A DNA stretch of 64,000 nt from Alphaproteobacteria bacterium (lineage in GTDB: Bacteria > Pseudomonadota > Alphaproteobacteria > UBA6615), in contig PBWR01000007.1 in assembly GCA_002727315.1 (NCBI GenBank), positions 1 to 64,000 on the forward strand, given 5' to 3'. A model generated the notes under the pieces. The model searched no databases. It was given only the letters and a program-made list of their open reading frames with translations, and was not told the origin of the DNA. The position numbers were made by a program, and so were the translations under genes. Shown in pieces: positions 16,995 to 24,989 of this stretch. Position 1 is the stretch's first letter. Every line of letters starts with the position of its first letter.

Positions 16995-17162
16995 CGAAAA
17001 ACCCCCAAAATCTGGCGAAACGGTGGATAGATTGTCCACATATTGTATCTCATACTCTATTTTGTGGGCTTGCCCCCATATTCCCGCATGATCTAGGCTC
17101 GGGGCCAGGATCAAGGCTGGGTTCACTGGCCTTCGGGGCAATAAAACAAACGGGATACGGAC

Positions 17163-17636
17163 ATGTCGTGGACTGACGAACGGGTAACGGTTCTGCGCGA
17201 TCTTTGGGCCAAGGGGCTTAGTGCGAGCCAGATTGCGGTGCAATTGGGCGGAGTGACGCGCAACGCGGTGATCGGTAAGGCCCATCGTCTCGGGCTGGAA
17301 AGCCGTCCGAGCCCGATCCGCGGCAACGGCAGCGGATCTCGGCGGCGCAACCGGGCGATCGACCGGGCGCTTGAGGCCAAGGCGCTTCGCGGGACCATGG
17401 CCGATGAGGAAATCGGCGGCGAGAAGGTGGTGCCCGAGGGTGGCAGCCGGGCCGACGAAGCCCCCCTGCCGCCGCTCGCGCGGCGCGGCGGGGACGTCAA
17501 GGACTGCCTATGGCCGATCGGTGATCCGGGCGATGAGGATTTCCGCTTCTGCGAGTCTGACACGGTCCCCGGGCGGCCCTATTGCGCGGAACATTGCGCC
17601 CAAGCCTATATCCGCAAGGACAAGACCGCGGCCTAA
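17163..17636 (+). CDS. gcrA: GcrA cell-cycle regulator
   Basis: A 157-residue sigma70 co-activator that recognises promoters carrying CcrM-methylated GANTC sites. The N-terminal DNA-binding domain is intact: MSWTDERVTVLRDLWAKGLS, QIAVQLGGVTRNAVIGKAHRLGL. A variable charged linker follows, and the C-terminal sigma-interacting domain contains CLWPIGDPGDEDFRFC and PYCAEHCAQAYI. It restricts the host to Alphaproteobacteria. About 170 bases upstream are free of genes and must hold its promoter. Confidence 0.97.
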   Translation: MSWTDERVTVLRDLWAKGLSASQIAVQLGGVTRNAVIGKAHRLGLESRPSPIRGNGSGSRRRNRAIDRALEAKALRGTMADEEIGGEKVVPEGGSRADEAPLPPLARRGGDVKDCLWPIGDPGDEDFRFCESDTVPGRPYCAEHCAQAYIRKDKTAA

Positions 17637-17658
17637 TTTCAGCCACCACGTCAAAAAT

Positions 17659-17712
17659 GGCCGCAGCGGGTCCCCGATTTTGGTGGTGACCGGCTGCGGC
17701 CTTTCTCTTTTT
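17659..17712 (+). terminator. Rho-independent terminator after gcrA
   Basis: GGCCGCAG at 17659-17666 pairs with CTGCGGCC at 17694-17701. A T-rich run (TTTCTCTTTTT) follows at once. It lies 22 bases after the gcrA stop and just before rsmB, which therefore needs its own promoter or read-through. Confidence 0.8.
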
Positions 17713-17727
17713 GGGGCATAAAGCGCC

Positions 17728-19029
17728 ATGCCCGACGCACGTTCCATTGCCTGTCAGATACTCGACGCCGTCCTGGACGACGGCAAGCCGCTCGATACCG
17801 CGTTGGCCGAGCATCGAGCAATGTCCCAGCTCGACCCCCACGACCGCGCCCAGACCCGGCGGATCGTCGCCACGGTTCTCCGGCGGCTGGGCGAGATCGA
17901 CCGGCGTATCGCGGACTGCCTCGACCGGCCCCTGGCCGGACGCCACGCACGGGTGCGCAACATTTTGCGGGCTGGCACCGCCGAGCTGATGTTCCTCGAG
18001 ACCCCGCCCCACGCCGCCGTCGACAGCGCGGTCCGGTTGGCCAAATCCTATCGCCGGGGCGCCTTCAAGGGCCTCGTCAACGCGGTCCTGCGCCGGATCG
18101 GCCGGGAATCTCCGGCCGCCGCTGAGGATGAGGAATCAGCGGGTGAACGCAACACACCCAACTGGCTATTGCAGCGCTGGCGCGAGATCTATGGCGAGCA
18201 GACCGCCCGGGCCATCACCGATGCACATCTGAACGAGGCGCCCCTGGATATCACCCTGTCCGCACGCGCGGATCCGGCCGAATGGGCAGGCAAGCTCGAC
18301 GCGGAGATATTGCCCGGCGGTTCCCTGCGACGGCGCACCGGCGGTCGCGTGTCTGAGTTTGCCGGGTTCGACGACGGGCTGTGGTGGGTCCAGGATGCCG
18401 CCGCGTCGCTGCCCGCCAAGATGTTGCGCGACGACGCCGATGCACAGGTAATTGACCTGTGCGCGGCGCCGGGCGGTAAGACCATGCAACTGGCCGATCG
18501 CGGACCGAACGTCACGGCGGTCGACATTTCCAATGGCCGGCTCGCCCAGCTGCAGGAGAATCTGGCGCGCACAGGACTACCGGCAGAGATCGTCGGCGCC
18601 GATGCCACCCAGTGGCGGCCTGCAGACCCGGTCGATGCCGTCCTGCTCGACGCGCCATGCACCGCCACCGGCACCATCCGCCGGCACCCCGACATTCCGC
18701 GGCGTCGGCATGAGGCCGATATCACCAACGCGACGGCCCTGCAGGACCGCCTGCTGTTGGCCGCGGTCAACATGGTACGGCCCGGCGGCACCATCATCTA
18801 TGCGGTCTGTTCCCTAGAGCCGGAAGAGGGCACGTCGCGCATCGACGCGCTGCTCGCATCCGGCGCTCCAGTCACGCTCGACCCCATGTCCCGTGACGAC
18901 TGGCCCGAACTGGATGGCCTGGACCCTGCGGCGATCACGCCGGCAGGCACGCTGCGGACGCTGCCGTGCCACTGGTCGGAGCGCGGCGGCATGGACGGAT
19001 TCTTCGCCGCGCGCCTCATCCGAAACTGA
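17728..19029 (+). CDS. rsmB: 16S rRNA (cytosine(967)-C(5))-methyltransferase
   Basis: A 433-residue RsmB/Sun protein. The N-terminal NusB-like RNA-binding domain (residues 5-130) is followed by the SAM-dependent catalytic domain with [16 protein letters not shown] (SAM motif), [18 protein letters not shown] (motif IV Cys) and [11 protein letters not shown] (motif VI catalytic Cys). Full length. It precedes rpe and the heparinase-like gene on the same strand, a common alphaproteobacterial order near purH. Confidence 0.95.
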   Translation: MPDARSIACQILDAVLDDGKPLDTALAEHRAMSQLDPHDRAQTRRIVATVLRRLGEIDRRIADCLDRPLAGRHARVRNILRAGTAELMFLETPPHAAVDSAVRLAKSYRRGAFKGLVNAVLRRIGRESPAAAEDEESAGERNTPNWLLQRWREIYGEQTARAITDAHLNEAPLDITLSARADPAEWAGKLDAEILPGGSLRRRTGGRVSEFAGFDDGLWWVQDAAASLPAKMLRDDADAQVIDLCAAPGGKTMQLADRGPNVTAVDISNGRLAQLQENLARTGLPAEIVGADATQWRPADPVDAVLLDAPCTATGTIRRHPDIPRRRHEADITNATALQDRLLLAAVNMVRPGGTIIYAVCSLEPEEGTSRIDALLASGAPVTLDPMSRDDWPELDGLDPAAITPAGTLRTLPCHWSERGGMDGFFAARLIRN

Positions 19030-19088
19030 TCGCGCGCAACCGTACGCCTCTGCTTGCGACGCAGCCGGGAAATCGGGTACCAGAACCC

Positions 19089-19772
19089 ATGGCTCAATCG
19101 TCCCCTGTCCGCATCGCACCCTCGATCCTGGCGGCCGATTTCGCGAGGTTGGGCGAGGAAGTGCACGCCGTCGCCGAAGCCGGCGCCGACTGGATTCATG
19201 TCGACGTCATGGACGGGCATTTCGTGCCCAATCTCACTATCGGACCCGGCGTCGTCAAAGCGCTGCGGTCCCACTGCGATCTGCCGTTCGACGTCCATCT
19301 GATGATCAGCCCGGTCGACTACATGCTCGAGCCCTTCGCGGATGCGGGCGCCGACATCATCTCGCTGCATCCCGAGGCCGGCCCGCATCTGCACCGTTCG
19401 CTGCAGACGATCCGTGCCATGGGCAAGAAATCCGGTGTGGTGTTGAACCCCGCGACCCCGATCGACGCCATCGACCACGTGATGGACATGGTCGACCTGA
19501 TCCTGGTGATGAGCGTCAATCCCGGGTTTGGCGGCCAGGCCTTCATCGAAAGTCAGCTCGACAAGATCGCCGCCCTGCGGACACGGATCGACGCCCATGT
19601 GGCGGCTGGCGGCCAGCCGATCGATCTCGAGGTGGACGGCGGCATCGATCGGGAGACCGCGCCGCGCGCGATTGCGGCCGGCGCCAACGTGCTGGTGGCC
19701 GGAACCGCGACATTCCGCGGCGGGGCCGATGCCTACGCCGACAATATCGCAGCCATGCGGGGAGGGGCGTGA
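19089..19772 (+). CDS. rpe: Ribulose-phosphate 3-epimerase
   Basis: Interconverts D-ribulose 5-phosphate and D-xylulose 5-phosphate. A 227-residue TIM barrel with [26 protein letters not shown] (metal His/Asp), [21 protein letters not shown] and the phosphate-binding [10 protein letters not shown] and VLVAGTATF. The ATG at 19089 gives the typical [14 protein letters not shown] start. Eight bases separate its stop from the heparinase-like gene. Confidence 0.97.
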   Translation: MAQSSPVRIAPSILAADFARLGEEVHAVAEAGADWIHVDVMDGHFVPNLTIGPGVVKALRSHCDLPFDVHLMISPVDYMLEPFADAGADIISLHPEAGPHLHRSLQTIRAMGKKSGVVLNPATPIDAIDHVMDMVDLILVMSVNPGFGGQAFIESQLDKIAALRTRIDAHVAAGGQPIDLEVDGGIDRETAPRAIAAGANVLVAGTATFRGGADAYADNIAAMRGGA

Positions 19773-19779
19773 GCGGCCC

Positions 19780-21438
19780 ATGAGCGGCAACGTCTTTCAG
19801 GACCTGCGCTACGGCGTCGGCAAACTCTTCTACGCCTCGCCCGTCTACCGTTACACGCTGATCGGCCGCGCGCCATCGGACCTGGCCATTGTTCCGCCCG
19901 ACGCCTGGCCGGGCAATGCCGAGCGCGGCGCTGCGATTTCGGCCGGCGAGCTGTCGTTCCTGGGCGAGACCGTCCACGGCGGCAAGCATGCATGGCGGCC
20001 AGTCGGGATGAGCGAGGCCTGGCTCGCCGAGCTGCACGGTTTCGACTGGGTGCGCGACCTGCGGGCCGTCGGCGGCGATGCGGCCCGGCGCAAGGCGCGC
20101 GACCTGGTCGGTGACTGGATCGAACACCAGTCGCGCTGGCAGGAGATCGCCTGGCGGCCGGACGTGCTGGCGACCCGCCTTTACGCCTGGATCGGACAGC
20201 ATGATTTCTTCTGCGCGTCCGCCGATGACGAGTACCGCCGCCGCTATCTCGGAACCCTGGCACGCCAGACCAAACATCTGGCCCGGGTGCTGCCGGGCGG
20301 CGTCGAGGGGGCGGGCCTGATCCGGGCGGCCAAAGGTCTCACCGTGGCCGGTCTGGCGCTGCCCGGACACGATGCGTCATCGCGTCAGGGCCTGCGAATT
20401 CTGGAGCGCGCCGCCGAACTTCAGATCCTGCCCGATGGCGGGCACATCTCCCGCAACCCGGAGACCCAAGCCACAGTCCTGCGTGATCTCGTCGATGTCC
20501 GCAGCGCGTTGCTGGCGGCCGGCGAAGACATCCCAGCCTTCCTGCTCGGCGCGATCGACCGGGCAGCTCCCTTCCTGCGCATGCTGCGCCACAATGACGG
20601 CCGGCTGGCATTGTTCAACGGAAGCGGCGAGGGCGAGGACTGGCTCATCGATATGCTGCTCGCCCAGGCCGACGCACGGGGCCGCCCCCCGTCGAGCGCG
20701 CCCCATACCGGGTTCGAGCGCATCGTTGCGAACCGGACGGTCATTCTGATGGACACAGGCACGCCGCCGCAGGCGGGGCTCGATACGCACGCCCATGCCG
20801 GAACGCTCAGCCTCGAAGTCTCGATCGGAAAGGAACGTCTGATCACAAATTGCGGCGCGCGTCCAGGCAATCGGGACCCATGGGCGAGTGTGCAACGCGC
20901 GTCGGCGGCCCATTCGACCATGATCGTCGATGACACCAATTCCTCGGAAATCCTGTCCGACGGCACCTTCGGCCGGCGGCCCGATGCCGTGATCTGCGAC
21001 CGCAGCGAAGATTACGGCAATGTCTGGATTTCGGCCAACCATGACGGCTACGTGCCGAACCTGGGCCTGGAACACGATCGCCGCGTCTATATGTCGGTCG
21101 ACGGCGACGATATTCGCGGTGAAGACGTGCTCACCCGCGCCGGTGTGTCCGGCAATGCCCGCGCCGCGCGTGGCTTCGCTCTGCGCTTCCATCTGCATCC
21201 GTCGGTCCAGGCGTCACTCGTCCAGAACGGATCGGCGGTCCTGCTTCGCCTGCCCAGCGGCGCTGGCTGGCGCCTGATCGCAGACGGCGGCACCGTCTCG
21301 TTGGCCGAGAGCGTCTACCTGGGCGAGCCCGCCGATGTGCGCCGCAGCGAACAGATCGTGGTCTCCGGTGCCCTCGAGTCTGGATCGAGCGCTGCGCGGG
21401 TCAAATGGGCCCTGAAACGGGTGCCAAGGAAGAGCTGA
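19780..21438 (+). CDS. Heparinase II/III-like protein
   Basis: A 552-residue protein of the heparinase II/III family, a polysaccharide lyase fold often found next to rpe and purH in alphaproteobacteria. The N-terminal half is an (alpha/alpha) toroid (residues 40-310) with DGGHISRNPETQA, and the C-terminal half a beta-sandwich with AHAGTLSLEVSIGKERLITN, where the His is a usual active-site residue. GGGGAGGGGC precedes the ATG at 19780. The natural substrate is unknown. It lies at the border of the glycan island, but its neighbours upstream are housekeeping, so it probably belongs to the core genome. Confidence 0.85.
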   Translation: MSGNVFQDLRYGVGKLFYASPVYRYTLIGRAPSDLAIVPPDAWPGNAERGAAISAGELSFLGETVHGGKHAWRPVGMSEAWLAELHGFDWVRDLRAVGGDAARRKARDLVGDWIEHQSRWQEIAWRPDVLATRLYAWIGQHDFFCASADDEYRRRYLGTLARQTKHLARVLPGGVEGAGLIRAAKGLTVAGLALPGHDASSRQGLRILERAAELQILPDGGHISRNPETQATVLRDLVDVRSALLAAGEDIPAFLLGAIDRAAPFLRMLRHNDGRLALFNGSGEGEDWLIDMLLAQADARGRPPSSAPHTGFERIVANRTVILMDTGTPPQAGLDTHAHAGTLSLEVSIGKERLITNCGARPGNRDPWASVQRASAAHSTMIVDDTNSSEILSDGTFGRRPDAVICDRSEDYGNVWISANHDGYVPNLGLEHDRRVYMSVDGDDIRGEDVLTRAGVSGNARAARGFALRFHLHPSVQASLVQNGSAVLLRLPSGAGWRLIADGGTVSLAESVYLGEPADVRRSEQIVVSGALESGSSAARVKWALKRVPRKS

Positions 21439-21538
21439 CCGGGCACGTCGACACCCCCGATCCTTACCCTTCCTTAACCAACCCGGCAGAGCATGTGCAC
21501 AACTCGCCACTCACCGGCCACGCATGTGCGAGGACGCG

Positions 21539-21664
21539 TTGTCAAAAGTTCTGGTTACCGGCGCCGGCGGTTTCATCAGCTCCCATCTGGTCGAACGTCT
21601 GATCACGGAAGGCGAGGACGTCCGTGCCTTCGTGGAATTTGATTCCCGCGGCTCGCGGGGCTAG
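21539..21664 (+). pseudogene. Start of an NAD-dependent sugar epimerase/dehydratase (truncated)
   Basis: From TTG 21539 the frame reads KVLVTGAGGFISSHLVERLI, the Rossmann opening of an extended SDR sugar epimerase, and stops at TAG 21662-21664 after 41 codons. The rest of the enzyme is absent. The next recognisable segment is the tail of a different enzyme (a nucleotidyltransferase), so sequence between the two genes was deleted. Confidence 0.75.
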
Positions 21665-21713
21665 CTCGACAATTTCGAGGCCGAGACTCTGGACGCAATC
21701 GACGTCATCGCCC

Positions 21714-21935
21714 GTGACCCGTCAGTTCATCAATACCGGAATCTACGTGCTGGGACCTGACGCCCTGGAATTGCTACCCGAAGACCGCGTCTTCGACATG
21801 CCGGACCTGTTCGAGGCCTGCCGCATGGCGAGACTGAACACCCTTGCCTATCCGGTCGAGGAATACTGGGGGGATATCGGCCAGCTCGAAGACTACCGGC
21901 GCGCTAACGACGAGTTCGCCTCGATTTTTTTCTAG
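21714..21935 (+). pseudogene. C-terminal end of a sugar-phosphate nucleotidyltransferase
   Basis: The frame from about 21714 reads FINTGIYVLGPDALELLPED, VFDMPDLFEAC and YPVEEYWGDIGQLEDYRRAN. This is the end of an NTP-transferase domain of the RmlA/ManC-like type, comparable in pattern to the tail of the complete enzyme at 49417-50475. The N-terminal signature (GxGxR) is missing. It forms a deletion junction with the epimerase start just upstream. Confidence 0.8.
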
Positions 21936-21950
21936 TTCCGCCGGACAGCC

Positions 21951-23222
21951 CTAAAGCTGCCAGCGTCTGACACCAGCGGGCAAATCCACCTGCCTCCACG
22001 TACCCTTCACGTCGGCCAACAAGCCATCTGAAGCAAGCAGCCGGGCGAGATCAACACCCTGCAGAGTCTCATATTCGCGGTGGCGCACCGCGCCCACGAC
22101 ACTGTCGTAGCTGGCAACATCCTGGAGTGTGGGCAAGAGGTCGATCTCGAAGAGCGCACGGGCTTCGTCCGCATCTGCATGGGGGTCGTGCACGTCGACC
22201 TGATGCCCCATCGTGCGCAGGGCCTCGACGATATCGACAACCCGCGAGTTCCGCAGGTCCGGCACATTCTCCTTGAAGGTCAATCCGAGGATCAGAATCC
22301 GTGCCGGCGTGCCGTTCAGCCGCGACGCAATCTCACCAGCGATAAAGGGGCCCATGTCATCGTTGATTCGACGGCCCGCCAGGACAACTTCTGGATTGTG
22401 CCCAACTGCCTGTGCAGCATGGGCCAGGTAGAAGGGATCGACACCGATACAATGGCCCCCGACCAGTCCCGGCTGAAACGGCAGGAAGTTCCATTTCGTG
22501 TTGGCGGCCTCGAGAACATCGAGAACATCAAGCCCCATACCGTTCAAGATCACGGCAACTTCATTGACGAAAGCGATGTTGATGTCGCGCTGAGCATTCT
22601 CGATCACCTTGGCCGCCTCGGCCGTGCGGATATCGCGCGCCTGGAAAACATCACCATTGTTCACCGCGCCATAGATTTCCGCCAAACGGGAGGTCACATC
22701 TGGTGTCTGACCGGCCACCACCTTGGTAATCCTGTCAACGGTGTGTTCGCGGTCCCCGGGATTGATGCGCTCGGGCGAGTAACCGAGAAAGAAACCTTCG
22801 CCACAAACCAATCCCGACCCGGCTGCCAGAATCGGCCCACAAACATCCTCCGTTACGCCGGGATATACGGTCGATTCGTAGACGACAATGTTCCCCTCGG
22901 ACAGATTGCGTGCCACGATTTCACTGGCGCCGCGCACGGCCCCGAGATCGGGTTTCTTATCCTCAGAGACCGGAGTGGGAACCGTGACGATAAAGATGTC
23001 CGTCCCCGCCAACGACTCCTCGAGATCGGTCAGGTTCAGGCTCGTGTCCCGAAGATCGTCCGACGCCACCTCGTCCGTGCGGTCCCGATGCTCTCGCAGT
23101 TCGGCAATCCGCCCGGAATCGATGTCATATCCGGTGACATCGAAATGCCGGGCAAGATGTATCGCCAGAGGCAGACCAACATATCCGAGACCGACAACGG
23201 AGATACGTGTTGAGGAGGACAT
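21951..23222 (-). CDS. Nucleotide-sugar dehydrogenase (TviB/WbpO/UDP-sugar 6-dehydrogenase family)
   Basis: Oxidises C6 of a UDP-sugar to the uronic acid with 2 NAD+. A 423-residue protein with the Rossmann motif VVGLGYVGLPLA (residues 9-20), IVTVPTPVSEDKKPDL, YESTVYPGVTEDVCGP, GYSPERINPGD, the catalytic Lys in EAAKVIENAQRDI, and GLVGGHCIGVDPFYL with the catalytic Cys. The pattern fits the TviB/WbpO subgroup (UDP-GlcNAc or UDP-GalNAc 6-dehydrogenase) better than UDP-glucose dehydrogenase. It is the first complete gene of the glycan island from the left and has its own promoter candidate upstream. Confidence 0.88.
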   Translation of the reverse strand: MSSSTRISVVGLGYVGLPLAIHLARHFDVTGYDIDSGRIAELREHRDRTDEVASDDLRDTSLNLTDLEESLAGTDIFIVTVPTPVSEDKKPDLGAVRGASEIVARNLSEGNIVVYESTVYPGVTEDVCGPILAAGSGLVCGEGFFLGYSPERINPGDREHTVDRITKVVAGQTPDVTSRLAEIYGAVNNGDVFQARDIRTAEAAKVIENAQRDINIAFVNEVAVILNGMGLDVLDVLEAANTKWNFLPFQPGLVGGHCIGVDPFYLAHAAQAVGHNPEVVLAGRRINDDMGPFIAGEIASRLNGTPARILILGLTFKENVPDLRNSRVVDIVEALRTMGHQVDVHDPHADADEARALFEIDLLPTLQDVASYDSVVGAVRHREYETLQGVDLARLLASDGLLADVKGTWRQVDLPAGVRRWQL

Positions 23223-23270
23223 GACGAACGGCTCCGGTGGCGGCTGCTTGAACGCGCTAACGCGCGTGGC

Positions 23271-23299
23271 TCATAACGCGGACAGGGGCATAATGCCAA
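23271..23299 (-). promoter_or_regulatory. Possible sigma70 promoter of the nucleotide-sugar dehydrogenase gene
   Basis: On the minus strand TTGGCA (23299-23294), a 17-base spacer and TTATGA (23276-23271) lie about 50 bases before the ATG at 23222. Match to consensus is moderate, so this is tentative. Confidence 0.35.
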
Positions 23300-23522
23300 G
23301 TGTGATGGATCGGTAGAGTTTTTTTTGAATGCAGGACAATTCTGCTTGCATCTGCACAATGATTGCCGCAACTGGTCGAAAATCCAGCCTTGAGCGACGT
23401 TGGCCAGTATTGTTCGCCGATACACTTGCTTTGGGATTGCGACTGGACTACACAATTTACCTTGAAAAAATAGTAATATTTTTGTTACAACAAATAATAT
23501 ATGTGAATTTAATCGTCTCGAC
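23300..23522. other. AT-rich intergenic stretch with a TTTGTT-AC-AACAAA inverted repeat
   Basis: No gene is seen here. Bases 23461-23515 are strikingly AT-rich compared with the surrounding GC-rich DNA. A perfect inverted repeat TTTGTTACAACAAA sits at 23481-23494. The stretch lies between the divergently oriented nucleotide-sugar dehydrogenase and regulator genes and could bind a nucleoid protein or regulator. Confidence 0.5.
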
Positions 23523-23744
23523 AGTCTCGAATCCCGGAGCATCTAAATCCTGCGCGAGGCCTACGCATGCGCGCGGCCCTTGGCGATGCTGTGGTCGATC
23601 GGCAAGGATTCCAACGTGACCACGGCGTCCGAGCGCATGGGCTGGTACGACGGACTGACCATCCTCGAAACCCCGCCCCAGTTCTCCCATCCGCCACCGC
23701 ATATCAGTTCGGCGTTCCGGGCCCAATTTCTGCTAATACATTGA
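23523..23744 (+). pseudogene. Internally deleted cysD-cysN remnant (sulfate adenylyltransferase subunits)
   Basis: One frame reads SLESRSI, a TAA at 23544, then ILREAYACARPLAMLWSIGK and DSNV. This matches the CysD opening with the ATP-pyrophosphatase motif SxGKDS. It passes directly into ASERMGWYDGLTILE, which matches the S-x-x-M-x-WY-x-G-x-T-LLE block of the CysN GTPase subunit. About 250 codons of cysD and 200 of cysN would have to be missing between the two. The frame ends at TGA 23742-23744. The identification rests on these two short motifs. Confidence 0.6.
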
Positions 23745-23749
23745 ATCAC

Positions 23750-23779
23750 TTGACGTTCACCCCTTGAACGCCGTATGTT
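23750..23779 (+). promoter_or_regulatory. Sigma70-type promoter of the winged-helix/RfaH-like unit
   Basis: TTGACG (23750-23755), an 18-base spacer and TATGTT (23774-23779) would start transcription near 23786, just before the ATG at 23800. Both hexamers overlap the inverted repeats annotated here, which suits repression. Confidence 0.55.
23754..23770. promoter_or_regulatory. Operator-like inverted repeat 1 (CGTTCA-N5-TGAACG)
   Basis: A perfect 6-bp inverted repeat with a 5-base spacer, overlapping the -35 hexamer. Its core GTTCA-N5-TGAAC is identical to that of repeat 2. Centres are 22 bases apart, about two helical turns. Confidence 0.7.
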
Positions 23780-23792
23780 CAAAAAGTGAACA
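23776..23792. promoter_or_regulatory. Operator-like inverted repeat 2 (TGTTCA-N5-TGAACA)
   Basis: A perfect 6-bp inverted repeat with a 5-base spacer, covering the -10 hexamer and the probable transcription start, eight bases before the regulator ATG. It is the likely binding site of the regulator encoded immediately downstream. Confidence 0.72.
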
Positions 23793-23799
23793 TGCTGAT

Positions 23800-24447
23800 A
23801 TGACCGACGCTGAACGCATACCTAACTCGCCGAAGGCAGACGATGCCGAGATTACGCTCGGCATCCTGAATGCCGTGCACGAGAACGAACGGATCACCCA
23901 GCGCTCCGTCGCACAGGATCTGGGCATCGCGCTCGGGCTGGCGAACGCCTATCTCAAGCGCTGCGCCAAGAAGGGCCTGATCAAGGTCAGTCAGGCACCG
24001 GCCAACCGCTACGCCTACTACCTGACCCCGCAAGGTTTTGCCGAGAAGAGCCGGCTGACGGCCGAGTATCTGTCTGACTCCTTCCGCTTCTTCCGAAACG
24101 CCCGGACCCAGTGCACCGAGGCGCTGCAGCTGGCCCGGCAACGCGGCTGGCGGCGCGTGGCGCTGTATGGCGTGAGCGAGCTGGCCGAGGTTGCTTCCCT
24201 GTGCGATGCAGCCGAAGTCGAGATCGTTGCGATCATCGCTCCCGACCAGGGACCCGCGAGCGTCGCGAATCTCCCGGTGTTCAGCACACTCGAGGCGGCG
24301 GGCGACATCGATGCTCTGCTGTTCACCACCCTGGCCGATCCGCAGGCGCAATACGACGAACTGATACAGAGATTCCCGGCGGAACGGGTACTGGTGCCCG
24401 CGCTGCTGCGCATCAGCACTTTCGGCAACGAGGCGATGGACGGATGA
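23800..24447 (+). CDS. Winged-helix transcriptional regulator of the glycan island
   Basis: A 215-residue protein. Residues 12-80 form a MarR/winged-helix DNA-binding domain (EITLGILNAVHENERITQRS, QDLGIALGLANAYLKRCAKK, LIKVSQAPANRYAYYLTPQG). Residues 115-200 look like a Rossmann-like sensor fold (RRVALYGVSELAEVASLC, VEIVAIIAPDQG), as in proteins that read a nucleotide-sugar or related signal; the ligand is unknown. The ATG at 23800 is preferred because a longer start at 23764 would lie upstream of the promoter. Two operator-like repeats over its promoter suggest autoregulation. Its stop overlaps the next ATG by four bases. Confidence 0.8.
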   Translation: MTDAERIPNSPKADDAEITLGILNAVHENERITQRSVAQDLGIALGLANAYLKRCAKKGLIKVSQAPANRYAYYLTPQGFAEKSRLTAEYLSDSFRFFRNARTQCTEALQLARQRGWRRVALYGVSELAEVASLCDAAEVEIVAIIAPDQGPASVANLPVFSTLEAAGDIDALLFTTLADPQAQYDELIQRFPAERVLVPALLRISTFGNEAMDG

Positions 24448-24956
24448 ACAGCGACCAACGCTGGTTCGTGGTGCGAACCCAACCCAATGGCGAATTCAAG
24501 GCGTTGGCCCACATCATGCGTCAGGGCTTTGATGCCTATCTGCCGCGCTACCTCAAGCGCCGGCGGCACGCACGCAAGACGGACACGGTGCAGAAACCGC
24601 TCTTTCCCGGCTACCTGTTCGTCGGCATGGATCCGGAGCACGCCCGTTGGCGCGCACTCAATTCCACGATCGGCGTCAGCGAGCTCATCTGTCACAGCGG
24701 CGTGCCCGCACCGGTCCCCGACCAAATCATCGGCGATATTCGCAGACACGAGGACGAAAGGGGCTATGTGGTCCTGGGTGAGCGCGCCGGCCTGAAACCC
24801 GGCGATAAAGTGCGGATCACAGATGGCACGATGGCCGACCAGGTTGGCATATTCGATGCTCCATCGGACCAGCACCGCGCATTCCTGTTGCTCGAACTTC
24901 TCGGGCGGCAGGTACGGGTCAAAATGCCCCTGACGGCGCTTGCGCCAGCAAACTGA
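24444..24956 (+). CDS. NusG/RfaH-like transcription antitermination protein
   Basis: A 170-residue specialised NusG paralogue. The NGN domain occupies residues 5-105 (WFVVRTQPNGEFKALAHI, FDAYLPRYLKRRRHAR, KPLFPGYLFVGMD) and a KOW domain follows (LKPGDKVRITDGTMADQVGI). The basic segment KRRRHARK in the NGN domain is typical of RfaH/LoaP-type proteins in polysaccharide loci. ATGA overlap with the winged-helix gene indicates coupled translation. Expected role: recruit to an early elongating RNA polymerase on the island's long operon and suppress pausing or Rho termination. The real housekeeping nusG would be elsewhere with secE. Confidence 0.88.
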   Translation: MNSDQRWFVVRTQPNGEFKALAHIMRQGFDAYLPRYLKRRRHARKTDTVQKPLFPGYLFVGMDPEHARWRALNSTIGVSELICHSGVPAPVPDQIIGDIRRHEDERGYVVLGERAGLKPGDKVRITDGTMADQVGIFDAPSDQHRAFLLLELLGRQVRVKMPLTALAPAN

Positions 24957-24989
24957 CATTGTGAATCCATAGGCTCGATTTTTCGGCTG

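Noticed and set aside
17000-17162. GANTC methylation sites or a promoter upstream of gcrA
   Set aside because: A weak TTGTCC/TCTATT pair can be drawn but the match is too poor, and GANTC counts could not be judged against expectation.
24444-24956. Housekeeping nusG
   Set aside because: No secE, rplK or rplA nearby, and it is coupled to a glycan regulator; the basic NGN segment fits specialised paralogues.
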